Positions 12,185 through 22,460 of a stretch of 64,000 bases of DNA are shown piece after piece (the first letter of the stretch is position 1; every line of letters begins with the position of its first letter). This DNA comes from Anseranas semipalmata. Lineage: Eukaryota; Chordata; Aves; Anseriformes; Anseranatidae. Below the pieces are notes generated by a model, which ran no database searches, was not told where the DNA came from, and was given only the letters and a program-made list of their open reading frames with translations. A program made the position numbers and the translations under genes. The DNA is taken from positions 269,082 through 333,081 of the forward strand of contig VXAA01006527.1 of NCBI GenBank assembly GCA_013399115.1, read 5' to 3'.

Positions 12185-12365
12185 GAGGAAGCAGCCCGAC
12201 GGCTGCCTCCGTCCCGCCGGCCAGCCCGCACATGCAGCCGGAGGGCACGGTCCCTTACCCGTCCCCGGCGGGGACCGAGGGGGCCATGCTGTGCCCCGCG
12301 GGGCCGTGCCACGCGCACACCTCGGGGCACTTGTCACCGTAACCGCAGCTCGCGCCGCCGGGGTC
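12185..12365. promoter_or_regulatory. CpG-rich islet
   Basis: About 180 bases are strongly GC-rich with undepleted CpG. An ATG at 12232 opens only 36 codons, and other frames across it are unfamiliar. It could be a small orphan CpG island; nothing else supports a promoter. Confidence 0.3.
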
Positions 12366-13555
12366 TGGATGTGAAATCCTGCGGCCCCTCTCTCCAGCTG
12401 CGCTGTGCACGGCCCTGGATCGTGCTGTTGAGAAACCCACGGGAACAAGCAGTAACTGTTCGGCAGCTATATACGTTAAGGTAGCATTCACGCCATAAAA
12501 GTATGCTGTGCTGGTGAAACACGTATAGGAGGAAGCAGTCTCTGAGAAGGGATTGTTTTACGAGGGGCTGACTTCAAAATGAGTCATTTAGCACAGAGCA
12601 GCAATTGTGACTTTATTAAAAATCACCGTGCTCTGGAGCGACTGCTTGTCCTGCCAACTTCTTCACCAGAAAATAGGTCCTGCCGAATTCCCAGGGAGAA
12701 GCCCTGGAGCGGCTCCCGGCCCCACCGCGCTCCCTGGGGACGCCGCTGGCACCCCGGCCGCACGCTCGCTTCCTGCCCACTCGGGGGCCGAAGCCCTCCA
12801 CGGTTCAGTTCACAACTTCTGCCGCTTTTCTAACAACGTGCTGATGTTATTTCTGTCCTGTGCGTTCACTAGGTGCGTTCTGTGCCGTGCGCAGGCGCTG
12901 CAAAGCGCTGGTATTAAATAAAACACAAATGCTCACACGAGATAAAAATGAGACTCTTCCCAACAGAGTTGTAAACTGCAGCAGCCTACCCGCCTCTGCC
13001 AGGGAGCAGGTACCGACAGCTCCCGCACGGCGCGGGCAGGATGTTGGGTGGAAAGAGCACATAGCCAAGGAGCGGCAAGTGTGGGAAAACAGGACTTCTC
13101 CTATTTAAGTTTCCATAGCCTTTCATGGGATCCAACAAACGCAGATACAAAACAGATTGTCTGCTTGATATTTTAAGTGTACGGACTTTGCATGGCCAAT
13201 TTAAAACTGCACTGAACGCCCTTCTTCTCTCCCCCCTGAAAACAGGTTTTGGGGATGGAAATACTGATCTAAACCAAATCCCGGGAGCCTGACAATCCTT
13301 CTGCAGAACTTCCCTGAGACCCTGGGACATTGCCAGCTTTATGTGATGGAAAGGAAGACTGCCAGGTCACAGGGCATGCCACAGATGGGATTTGACTTCC
13401 AAACAGTCGTTTAATTTAGGCCTGGAACAAGATTTATGGGAGTCTATCTGAAAACACAGAGAAAGAAAAAGGTGTAGGGCTGGAGGGAAGAGGTAGGTAG
13501 ACGTGAACTCAGATGAGACGAACTCTGAAGGCTGAATATTCTTGCGAGGCTCCGA
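12366..13555. other. Non-coding stretch, nothing recognised
   Basis: Mixed DNA with a smaller GC-rich patch at 12690-12800. No coding exon or repeat family was recognised. Confidence 0.45.
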
Positions 13556-13690
13556 GTTTCCATCCCCGTTTTCGGGATGGGGAAACTAATGCTTCAAGTA
13601 AAAAAACCACATGCTAGCAGAGTGAATAATAGCAGAGGGAAGAATGCGGACATACGAGTCCTGCCGTCCAGCCTTCTGGCCTACCCCATT
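13556..13690 (-). repeat. MIR-like SINE fragment, reverse orientation
   Basis: The top strand shows 'TCCCCGTTTTCGGGATGGGG' then 'AAACTAATGCTTCAAGTAA', and later 'GAGTCCTGCCGTCCAG' and 'TTCTGGCCTACCCCATTT'. These follow the order of an antisense MIR (ATCCCCATTTTACAGATGGGG, AAACTGAGGC...AAGT, then ...GTCCTGACTCCCAG and CTCTAACCACTAGACC). The element is old and diverged. Confidence 0.5.
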
Positions 13691-13699
13691 TCTCGTCCT

Positions 13700-15840
13700 C
13701 CTCCCCACACTGCCCTGCAGGAGGATGGGGTGAATGGGCACAAGTTCTGTTACCTCCCTGCACCCACGAGGTGCACCCGCAGCTGGGCGCGGGGCCCGGG
13801 GCGGCCCAGGGGCCCGTCCTGCAGGAGAGGCGCAGCCAGCAGCCGCTGCCGGGCTGCCCGACGCGGCCCCTCCACACCGGTGGTTCCAGGTCCCGCGGCC
13901 CCGCGCCCCCAGCCCGGCAGCATTTCAGTCGCGTTCCCAGCAAGGGTTTCACCAGCTACCTCCACGGCATTTTGTGTCGCTCCTGCTGCGCAGCACCTGG
14001 CCCGGAACCAAGCCGGTCCTCCCGAGCACTTGTCGCTTTCTCTCTCCCCTCTCCTCCCCTCTTAAAAAAAGAAAGAAAACAAAACCATTTCCCCACAGGC
14101 TGCAGACATAAGCGAGATGCAGGTGCAGGCTGCACAAAGCTAATGAGTTCAAATCCCAGCTCCCCGCACACCCTCGCATACAAGATGCCCGGCCCTTTGA
14201 AGAGCAAGAATGAAAAGAGCAGGAGCACGAGTGCGTGCACCTGTAGGAGACGTGGGGCTGCTCCCCGGCCCACGGGCGGCTGCGGGCAGACGGACGGACG
14301 GACACAACGCCCGCTCCTGGCTGCCGCGCGCACCTCACAGCAACACCTTTTCCTGAAGAACCAAAAAGCACGTCTCGCTTTCCAGCAGGGATCAGCCTCG
14401 AGTACCGGCCTTTGGGTGCAGGGAAGCTGCTCGCCGCTATCCCCCAGACGAAGAGGCTGAGGCGCGGACGGGAGCAGGGGACGTGTGGGCGCAGGTCGTG
14501 CAGCTTGCCGGTGCCGCGGGGCTCTGCGCCTGCGGTCCCTGAGGTTTCGAAGCCCAGCCAGGAGCTCGGTCCCCTCCTGCCTGCGGCGGGGCCTGGCCAC
14601 CAGGGCGAGCGTACCCAAGCCCAGGGAGGACGTGAAGCTGCTCCTCCCTGCTCCGGGAGCACAGCAGCCGGGAGGCTCAGCCCCGGCCCGGCCGCAGCCC
14701 CGCGCCAGACCAGGACCTGCACACACCTCCCCGCGAAAGAGAAGCTCGCGAGAGGACCAACTGTTGGCAGAGGAAGGCACCAACGGCGCCCCTCCTGTCT
14801 GGGTTCAAATCATCATGAAGTCCTGCACCTCACCCCGTCCCACAGGGAAACCACCTTTACTGAGTCCTGGCAGCGATGTGTCTTAATCACTGCAGTGCTT
14901 TGTAGGTCAGTGGGAGGAGGAACGTGTTCCTCAGCTTTAGCCGGTCCTTTCCAGAATAGTCCCTGGCTTCTCTGCTGGCAGCGTAGGTTCCTGCGGTTAT
15001 TTTGTCCCTTTGCTACACACGGGGAGAAAGGGGAGCCGCCTCCTTCCCTACCCTCGGCCGGCGGAGCTGCGGGGCTGCAGAGCAAACTGCCGCCGAGCCG
15101 CCCTGCCTCCTCCCGCCCCGCTCGCCTGCTGCAGATCCTTCCCTGCGGCGCGCTTGCTCTGTTGCAAAGCCCTGGCTTGTTTAAGGCACGTGGTCCCGTG
15201 GCTGTGTGGGGGAACAGAGGGGAAGGCGCTGGAGCTGAGCAGTGGGCTCTGCAGGAGCCCGAATCCTGTCCAGGCCACAGAAACTCAGCTCCAACAGCCC
15301 TGGGGTGGGGACACCCAGTCCATCCGGTCGCAGAGGGACACGTTCCCCGGGCTGGCCTGCCCAGGGGCCAGGACGCTGCTCTGTGTATTTCTGGAGCAGC
15401 CGGGCAGGCCGGGATGGCGGCTTCCCCACCGCCACCGCTGCCACTTGGCCGTTTGCTCAGCAGGAAACGCCTCGGCCCCGCGGGGCACCGCAGGGCACGG
15501 GGGCACAGCCTGCACCTCGGGCACGAGGGCAGAAGGGGCTGGGGCGCGCAGCCCCCCGCCACGGGGCTGAATCCCTTCGTGGCGTAAACGAGTGCGACTC
15601 GCAGCACGGCCCCGACAGCCAGCACGAGACCAGGCTGCGCGCTGAGACCGGCCCCCGCCTCCTCGGGGACCGGAGCCGCAGCTCCGGCCAGCGTGCCCCA
15701 TTTCCCTCCCGTTTGCTCCAGACCTGCAGCAAGGCACTTGCACTGCTACTCCTGCTTCGCACCAGTGGGAACAGGGGATGGTCCCGGCCCCTCCTCCCAG
15801 AAGCCTGGCTGGGGTTCCTCGCATTTCTTCCTTGCAGAAA
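13700..15840. promoter_or_regulatory. Extended GC-rich, CpG-rich cluster
   Basis: More than 2 kb is GC-rich, with CpG-dense cores at about 13760-13960, 14250-14720 and 15020-15720. Frames of up to 391 codons (14412-15587, forward) are open in several frames at once on both strands, which is what stop-poor GC-rich sequence gives. Their translations are Pro/Arg/Ala/Gly-rich with no domain. A CpG-island promoter of an unrecognised transcript is possible. A small exon cannot be excluded. Confidence 0.35.
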
Positions 15841-15849
15841 GCACTGAGA

Positions 15850-16285
15850 GTCAATTTTTTCCCTGTTAAATCATCTGATTTTTTTGGCTCCCCTTCCGAC
15901 AGGAATTCTTTCTTTCTTTTGCATTAATTTTGCCCAGTTCCAGCACTGACCCATGTTTATGAAAGGGGCTTATGAGCTGTAATGTTAACTAGCCTCAGTT
16001 TGCTGATTCAGCAGCAGAATAAATAGGTAATTACACTCTGCCATATGTGTCTCTAATTCCAAATAGATGGTGTCCAAAAGGCGCTGTGCATTACCAGCGG
16101 ATGACTGGAGTTGGGACTGTAAAAATGAGTAAATTGGTCCCCAAGGCCAGAAAAAGCTCTGTCAAATCCCACTGTTTATATCATACTGAGTGGCTGACTT
16201 GTGGTTATTTTGTAATTTAATACTGCTAAATGTCAACGGGAAATCCTTTCAACTACAGTTTGATACCTAGTGACAGAAAATCATT
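15850..16285. promoter_or_regulatory. AT-rich conserved-element-like block between CpG islets
   Basis: The sequence switches abruptly from GC-rich to CpG-poor, AT-rich and complex DNA. Homeodomain-type ATTA/TAAT cores occur at about 15923-15930 (GCATTAATTTTG), 16028-16036 (GTAATTACAC) and 16211-16220 (GTAATTTAAT). Both sides are CpG-rich. The pattern resembles vertebrate non-coding enhancers embedded in island-rich loci. Motifs are seen; enhancer function and conservation are inferred. Confidence 0.35.
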
Positions 16286-16324
16286 CAAGACTTAGACAAA
16301 GCAGCTAGCTCAGAGGTGCGTTTT

Positions 16325-17070
16325 TCCCTTTTAATCTTCGCGCACGGAGCGACCTCGCAGCAGCTGCCCTGCCCCGGAGCGGAGCCGAGCGCGCTGCTCG
16401 CGGCACTGCCCCGTGCCCGGGCAGGGGCTGCCGGCCTTCGGACGCGGGGCGGCTGGCCCGGTCGCTGCCTGCCCCGCACAGCTCGTGCGTGAGACCAGCG
16501 CTGCGGCCTGCTCGGGGGGAAGGAAACGGAGAGCCCCGAGTGTGCGTTCCCCAGATGCTTCCTGTAAACAAATCCGCACACTCATGCACATGCCACGGCT
16601 GCTCGGGCTGCGCTGGGCAACGAGCTGCAGAGAAGGGACTGCAAAGGGCCTGAGATGTGTGCCTTTCAGGTGATGAACCGAATCTCCTTCGTGCCTCAAA
16701 TACCTCCCAGCGCGCCCCAAGCAGCCTATCGCACGGCCCTGCAGGCTGCAGCCCCGCCACCCAGAGAGCTCCTGGGAGCACACCATCCGTCCCGGTGCCT
16801 CCCGACCGCTGGCCGCCTCCTGCGGCAGGGACGGCACGCCCGGTCCTGGGAGCAGAGCACCGCGGTGGCGCGTGCGGCAAGGAGAAAGAAACGCAGCCCC
16901 GAGCCGGCTGCGCGTGGCGCGGGAGACCTGCGGTGAGCTGCGCGTGGGCTGGAAATCGAGCCCAGCCCTCATCATGGCAGGCAGCAGCGTGTGCGACACG
17001 GGGGCACTGACCGCAGCCCGGCCCGGTCTCGCCGCGGGGGGAAGAGCTTTCCCTTCTTCGTGCGCAAGCA
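16325..17070. promoter_or_regulatory. CpG-rich islets
   Basis: CpG-dense cores lie at 16330-16560 and 16740-17060. Long overlapping frames on both strands (up to 285 codons, reverse 17162-16305) are unfamiliar and judged to be composition artefacts. The block may belong to the same extended island cluster as 13.7-15.8 kb. Confidence 0.35.
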
Positions 17071-17214
17071 CCAGGCCCTGCTCGGTGCAGGTCCAACAGC
17101 TCTTTGTGCCGGGCAGCAGCAGCCGCTTCCCAGGGCTGCTCTCCAAGCAGGGTCCGTCGCACCTGACATCCTGTGCTCAGTCTGTCTCCAGCAGATCTCC
17201 CGTCTCGAGGGGCC

Positions 17215-17370
17215 CAGCAGAATAATTAGAGGTCTGAGAGCTGGACAAAGCCTGTCTGCTGGACGGGGTAATTTACAAACGCTCAGACTGTCCACACCGC
17301 TAAGCCAAAGGGGAAGCTTAATTAAAGGCACAGGAGAAATTCATCTGGGAGGAAATTAGGGCAGAGAAGC
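17215..17370. promoter_or_regulatory. AT-rich conserved-element-like block
   Basis: A short CpG-poor block sits between GC-rich segments and contains ATAATTAG (about 17221), GGTAATTTAC (about 17267) and CTTAATTAAAG (about 17317). The three TAAT-type cores within 100 bases suggest homeodomain binding, but this is inference. Confidence 0.3.
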
Positions 17371-18129
17371 CCCCCAGCCCCGGAGCCAGAAGGACCCCCC
17401 TGTCCCACCTGCCCCCTGAGTGCCTCCTGCCGCTGGCACAGGCCGGGCAGCGGGGTCTCGCTTGGGGGCGAAGGGCTCGTCCCAGCCCCATGCCTCAGAG
17501 CGAGCCCAGTACCGCTGTCCGCTCATTGCCCCGCACTCCCTCCCGCCCCGCAAGCTCCGACGATGTGCCCGTTCCGGCTCGAGCACCTCTCCAGGGCTGC
17601 GTGGCCCAGCCTTATGTTTGCAATTGCCAGCTCGGGCTAATGGGGTCTGCGGGGAAGCTGTTTCACACTCAGTTCCTGTGTCATACATGGCTGGCTGCAA
17701 AGTCGGGGGAGCCGCACAAGCTGCTCAGGCAATATGTCTGCACAGATCCCATAGGATCCTGTCTCCTGCTCTCCAGAGATCCCTTAGGATCCAGTCTGCT
17801 TGCTCAGGGTCAGGCCAAAGGCTTCTAGAAAATGATGACCGAGCAGCTCCAGGCTTCCTCGGCCGGGCTGGGGGAAGAGCAGAGTCGCAGCAGGAGCTGC
17901 CTGGCTCCACGCAGCATCAGGGCGATGGGCACCAGCGTAAATCCAGAGTAGGTAAGAGCCTGCCCCAGCACCAGGAGCGTGAGCGTCTTGTGCCAGGGCT
18001 GTGCCGATACCACAAGAAGAGCACGGAGAGTCCCAGATCTGCTCCAGCGATTTGCTCCGGGGCTTTGAACAAATCCTTTTTGGCCCAGCTTCTCGGAAGC
18101 ACCTGACAGAGACAGGAGCCAGCGTCTAA
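17371..18129. other. Moderately GC-rich non-coding stretch
   Basis: A CpG-rich patch lies at about 17420-17600. A short imperfect repeat (GATCCCATAGGATCC / GATCCCTTAGGATCC) occurs at about 17745-17793. Frames are unfamiliar and no exon is supported. Confidence 0.4.
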
Positions 18130-18285
18130 ATGAGTTCCTTGTCTCAGTGTCTTACTTTCCCCATTTGTAAGCCTGGTAAATACTATCTCACCACTTCCTT
18201 GGGGTGGTTTTGGTCATCATTTGTACGTTTGAAGTACGGCAAGATCTGCTGATGAAGAAATATGGTGAAGCAATGATACTGCACG
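18130..18285 (+). repeat. MIR-like SINE fragment with 3' end
   Basis: The segment 'TGTCTCAGTGTCTTACTTTC' then 'CCCATTTGTAA' matches the MIR 'CTCAGTTTCCCCATCTGTAAAA' part. It is followed by a 'CTCACCACTTCCTTGGGGTGG' part and a tail with 'TTTGAAGTACGGCAAGATC' and 'TGCTGATGAAGAAATATGG', similar to the amniote MIR 3' end (AAGCGCTTTGAGATC...GATGAAAGGCGC). Order and spacing agree with the family, and divergence is high. Confidence 0.6.
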
Positions 18286-18289
18286 ATTA

Positions 18290-19325
18290 TCTGCTGGACC
18301 CAGGGACTCAGCCTGTGCCCCGCACCCAGACCTGGCAGCTCCCCTTTAACTTGCCGCCCAAGCCAGACAGCCGGAGCCAGGGATGTCCAGCTCTAACGGG
18401 GGCGGCCACTGCCGGCCCCGGCAGCCCCAGTCCAGCTGTGAGCATTCGCGTTTCTACAGGACTGTCAAACCCTGCTACGTGGGGCAGACACCTGAATTCA
18501 CCCTCCAGTTCTGCAGCATGGTTTTAGGAGAGGAAAATGCCCATCGCACTGTAATGGCTGTCAGCCGCAGCTGGAGCCCCAGAGGAGTTCCCCTCCCGCC
18601 TACAGATTCGTGGAGGCATGCGAAGTTTGTTTCCTTCTCGACCCTCATCTGCCCCCTCGCTCTTCTGCTGAACAGACGGGAGCAGGACTTGCAGCTCCCC
18701 CTGCCCCTGGATGTGTAATTCAAGCAGCGGGTGCCCTGCTGCCTCTCACAAATGCACCGTCCGAAAACCCAGCTGTGTGGGGGTCAGCCTGGGAATGGCG
18801 GCTGTTCCAGATAACAGACTGACGCCCACTCAACGAGCAGGAACCTCCCTGGCTCACAAGGGCACAGTCGGGGCTCCGTGTGGCAGGCCACGCTGCTCAG
18901 GTTGGGACTGGCTCCTGCACAGCCCAGCACCGGCTTCCACTGCTTCCACCTGCAGCCAGAGAGGCACAGGAGAAGCGGGGGCCGTCTGCAGCCCCTACAG
19001 ATTACTATTCATGTGATCTTTCCTTCCCCATGGCCTCATTTGGCCCAGAACCCAAATTCCACAGCACCCACACTGTGCTGCACCTTCAGGCTCTGCTGTG
19101 CCGGAGGCTGCTGGGATGCCTGTTGCATGCACACAGCCTCCTGTGGAGACGAGGCTGGTGGAACTGAGATATGGTGTGTGGGGGATTTCCTAGCTTGTAG
19201 CCGTATCTCAGATTTCTACTTTCAAGATCAGCAGAGGGAAAAGCGTAGTGTGCGCGATAGTCCCTGTAAAGCAAGGCAGCCACTCCTGTGCAGCAGAACC
19301 AGCTTCGCTCTGATGCTCCCAAAGC
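18290..19325. other. Non-coding stretch, nothing recognised
   Basis: Mixed, moderately GC-rich DNA with frames up to 151 codons that are unfamiliar. No repeat family was identified. Confidence 0.45.
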
Positions 19326-19598
19326 CAAGTTAACCCCAGAACCGCTTCCCTCCGTGGCTCCCCACAGCCAGGTCCAGCCCCTGGGGCCGTGGAGGGGCCC
19401 GGGAGGCCGGGGTCTGTTCCGCGGCAGGGACGGGCGAGGACGAACTGAGACCTGCGGGGACAAAGAGGGAACGGGGTGCGCCCCGGGGAGGAGGGCTCGG
19501 CGAGGGCTTGCCAGTGGCGCGGCTGCGCTCCGGCATGCCAGACCTGCCGTGTCCCCCCCGCCTGCGGTGACACCTGCCAGCCCTTCCGCTCCGGCTGG
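19326..19598. promoter_or_regulatory. CpG-rich islet
   Basis: About 270 bases are GC- and CpG-rich. They end sharply at an AT-richer block starting near 19605. No coding exon is recognised. Confidence 0.3.
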
Positions 19599-20258
19599 GA
19601 GAGATTAAAGGATGGAGTGGCTGGCGGTTCAGGCTCAGTTCATTAGAAAGAATCCTGTTAATTGGGTATTAGCTGGCCTCTGCTGGGGAGCGGGGACACA
19701 TGGGCTGGGAATACAGGAGCGGCAGTGTGACGCTTGTCAGACATTTGAACTTTGGCAGGCTGGGGTGGCTGGCATGGGGAGGGCAGGGCAGCGCTCAGCT
19801 GCCATGTCAGGCCGTGCCCCTCGGAGATTCGGGGCTGCTATTGTCTTGGCCAGACTAATCCCCCTTGCTGGGATGCTGGTCTGGTTCTCCTCCCCGTCCC
19901 AGATTGCATGTCACACCTCCTGGGCTTTGCTCAGTTTAAAAATACATGTTTGGGGCTTAATCTGTGCTGCTGTAGGGCACAAAGACCAGGCTGGCCCCGA
20001 GATCACCTGACATTAAGTCCTGAAACAAAGCCCCTAGGGCAGAGTCCTCATACTCTGGCACTAAAGTCTCAATTCCTGTCGCCTGGAAACATAACAGGAT
20101 TGTCTCCGTTTAGCGGGATTATGTCTGAAAAAGCCTTTTGTTACTGCCACTCCGCTCCAGGGTTGACAGCTGAACCGAACCAGATGGAGTCCCCCGGTCA
20201 GAGCGAGGAGATGGCGCAGGGCTGACCTCGGACAAGTCGCTCCCTTGCCCTACACTTG
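19599..20258. other. Non-coding stretch with a possible conserved core
   Basis: Positions 19610-19690 include CATTAGAAAG and TTAATTGGGTATTAGC words in CpG-poor sequence, and 20095-20155 is similar in texture. The rest is ordinary. No gene is supported. Confidence 0.3.
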
Positions 20259-20618
20259 GCCTCTCCTCCGCGGGGCAGAGGGGAGGAAGAGGCCTTCAGA
20301 GATCAAACGCCTTTTGCCCTGGACCTGCCAGCGAGCTGCGTGCGGCCAGAGGAGGGGCAGGGGTTGTTGCCGCTTTTGTGCCTCCTTGACCCGAAAAGCG
20401 AGGCTCCTACGTACGTCGGGAAGAGCATCCCGCGGCGGGCGCTGCTGGGGACACGCGGGACCTCTGGCGGCGCAGCGGGCCCCGGCCGCGGGGCCGCGGA
20501 AGGCGGGGGCACGGCGCAGCCCGGCAGGACGCTGCCGGAGGTGCCTCCCCGCGAGGCGCTGCCACCGGCCCGCTCCCCCGGCACCTGCGCGGCACAGCGA
20601 CGGGAGCCGCTCTGCCTT
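20259..20618. promoter_or_regulatory. CpG-rich islet
   Basis: The block is strongly CpG-rich from about 20390 to 20600. Both strands are open in several frames, which is uninformative at this GC content. It abuts the AT-rich block that begins at 20620. An orphan CpG island or the promoter of an unrecognised transcript is possible. Confidence 0.35.
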
Positions 20619-20960
20619 TGAGGCATGAGGTATGCTATACACAGCAAGGAGGTCTGCCTAATTAACTCCGATTGTATATGACATTGTCATGTTGATTTAC
20701 TAAATATACGCAGGAAATCTCTTTATTTCACCAGCTGATTGGTGACATAATCTGGGTCTGTAAGGAGCAGCCTTGACACCAATTCCCTCTGGTTATGTTA
20801 CCTGTCTTTTCCACCTGCAATCGCATCAATGAAGCCCACAAGGAACTTCAATAACTAATTTATTCATTTTGCTTCTGATTTATAGTAAAAAGGAAAGGAT
20901 GTCAGGATACACTTGTCTAGAATGACAATCAAGCCCAGAACCCTTCCAAGCTCGCGCCTC
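20619..20960. promoter_or_regulatory. AT-rich conserved-element-like block
   Basis: One of the best candidates in the window for a conserved non-coding element. It holds TAATTAA at 20659-20665, a TGACATTGTCATG near-palindrome at about 20679-20691, CAGCTGATTGG at about 20733, CACCTGCAATCGCATC at about 20813 and ACTAATTTATTCATT at about 20854. It is CpG-poor and non-repetitive. Sites for homeodomain, bHLH and CCAAT-type factors can be read in it, but occupancy and conservation are not visible here. Confidence 0.4.
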
Positions 20961-22239
20961 CTCAAGACGTAGAAGGCTTCACCTCAGCAGCATGTGCATC
21001 GTGCGGATCGCAATTACCAACCACGTCTGCGTTACTGCAGACTCTCACCAGCTGGGAGAAAGTTTCCAGATAACACAAGCCTGGAAAAGTCAATTACCTT
21101 GCTCCCTTCTCTGCTAAAAAAATGGGCATCCCTGACTGACACATGGCTTGTCCAGTCGTGCTTCTCACGCCCCACTTGCCCCAGAACAATCACCCCGTGG
21201 TTACCAGGCTGTGCTGAGGACAAGCGTTTCTGCTGCCCCGTGGCGCTCAGGGCACCACGAACCCTCGCTTGCTCGTACGAGCAGCAGGCACGGCACGGAG
21301 ACGCAAGGTGATGCAAATGAATCCACAACCGATGGCGGATGAGTCCCAGGAAAACTGCTGTACGGCCCAGGGAGCTTCCACATCATTCAACCTTACTTAC
21401 ACTGAAGTACAGATTTTTAAATCCCCCTTTGGTATCTAAGGAAAATGGACTCCACAATAGCTCTGAAAATTTCATCCTAAAACTTCTCCCCTCTTGTGTG
21501 ACATGGGAAATTTTAAAAGTTTAGTACCTAACCATGCGCCAGAGAGTCAAGACTTTGCTCCACAGACACAGAGCAGAGACATAGTTACGGATCTCTTTGG
21601 AGGCGGCAATGAATTCTCTCTCCAGAAGGGAACGCAGTCCTACACGACTCGTCGGAACGCGGCGGCGTTGGCTAGCGGTGCCCTGGCAGCAGAGCAGCCT
21701 GCAGGGCCTGCAGAGCCCCGCGCGCACGGACGCGGAGCCGCGTTCTCTGCTCTCGCCCAGCGGGGAAGGAGCCTTGCTCGGCACCGCTCATCCCGCCCAG
21801 ACCCGCACCTCCCCATCCCAGGCCACCACAGTGGCGTTTCCCATTGCCCACGGTCTGATTGGCATTGTTTCCCAAGCTCGGAGCTTCTTCTAAGGCCCAG
21901 CCCGTCACTGAAGCGGGATTTCCCAGGAATGGGCAGTGGAAGGGGCTTTACGCTGCAGAGGCACCCTGGGACACTACGAATGCCTCCCTCAGCACTTCTC
22001 CCTGCTGCCCCCATTTCTTCCCAAGCAGATGATGCCTGGAACAACAAAAGTCACAGACCAAAACCACTTCCTCCTGCACACGGACTGTCCTCGTCACTGC
22101 AGCACTCCTCATCGCAGTGAAATGAGAGCCTCATTTGGCAGAGCAACCGGGGAGCAGGGTTAGCTGCTCAAAGGGATGTGCAGATACCCTGTGTCAGGCG
22201 CGGAGCCCAGCTCAGCACACAGGAGGCAGGGGACAGGGG
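20961..22239. other. Non-coding stretch with a CpG-rich patch
   Basis: A CpG-rich patch lies at about 21640-21830. The remainder is mixed. Frames up to 208 codons (21494-22120, forward) are unfamiliar and show no domain. Confidence 0.4.
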
Positions 22240-22460
22240 AAGGTGCGACTCCATTGGATGAGAGCCTAGTTAAGATCCGTCTGTGTCAGCCCAAAGCTTA
22301 ATCTGGATTGATGCAAACTGCAGAAAGTATCATTAGAGACTGTCTGGGGAAGTCAGAGAGCTTCTCTGCTCCCTTCTTGTCTTCCCCAATAATAGAGATA
22401 TTTCTGTTTACAAAGGTGGACTTGATCCTCAGAATTTCCTCTGTAGATCTCTAGTATTTG
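22240..22460. promoter_or_regulatory. Conserved-element-like block
   Basis: CpG-poor complex sequence with GCTTAATCTGGATTGATGC (about 22297), ATCATTAGAGAC (about 22329) and AATAATAGAGATATTTCTG (about 22387). The TAATCTGGATTGA core carries two TAATC/GATTA-type sites of the bicoid/Otx class. Function is inferred. Confidence 0.3.

Noticed and set aside
14412..15587. 391-codon forward open frame
   Set aside because: It lies in CpG-rich DNA where stop codons are scarce and several frames on both strands are open at once. The Pro/Arg/Gly/Ala-rich translation has no recognisable domain.
16305..17162. 285-codon reverse open frame, overlapped by a 271-codon frame in another phase
   Set aside because: Two long frames over the same bases in the same GC-rich islet point to a composition artefact; no family resemblance was found.
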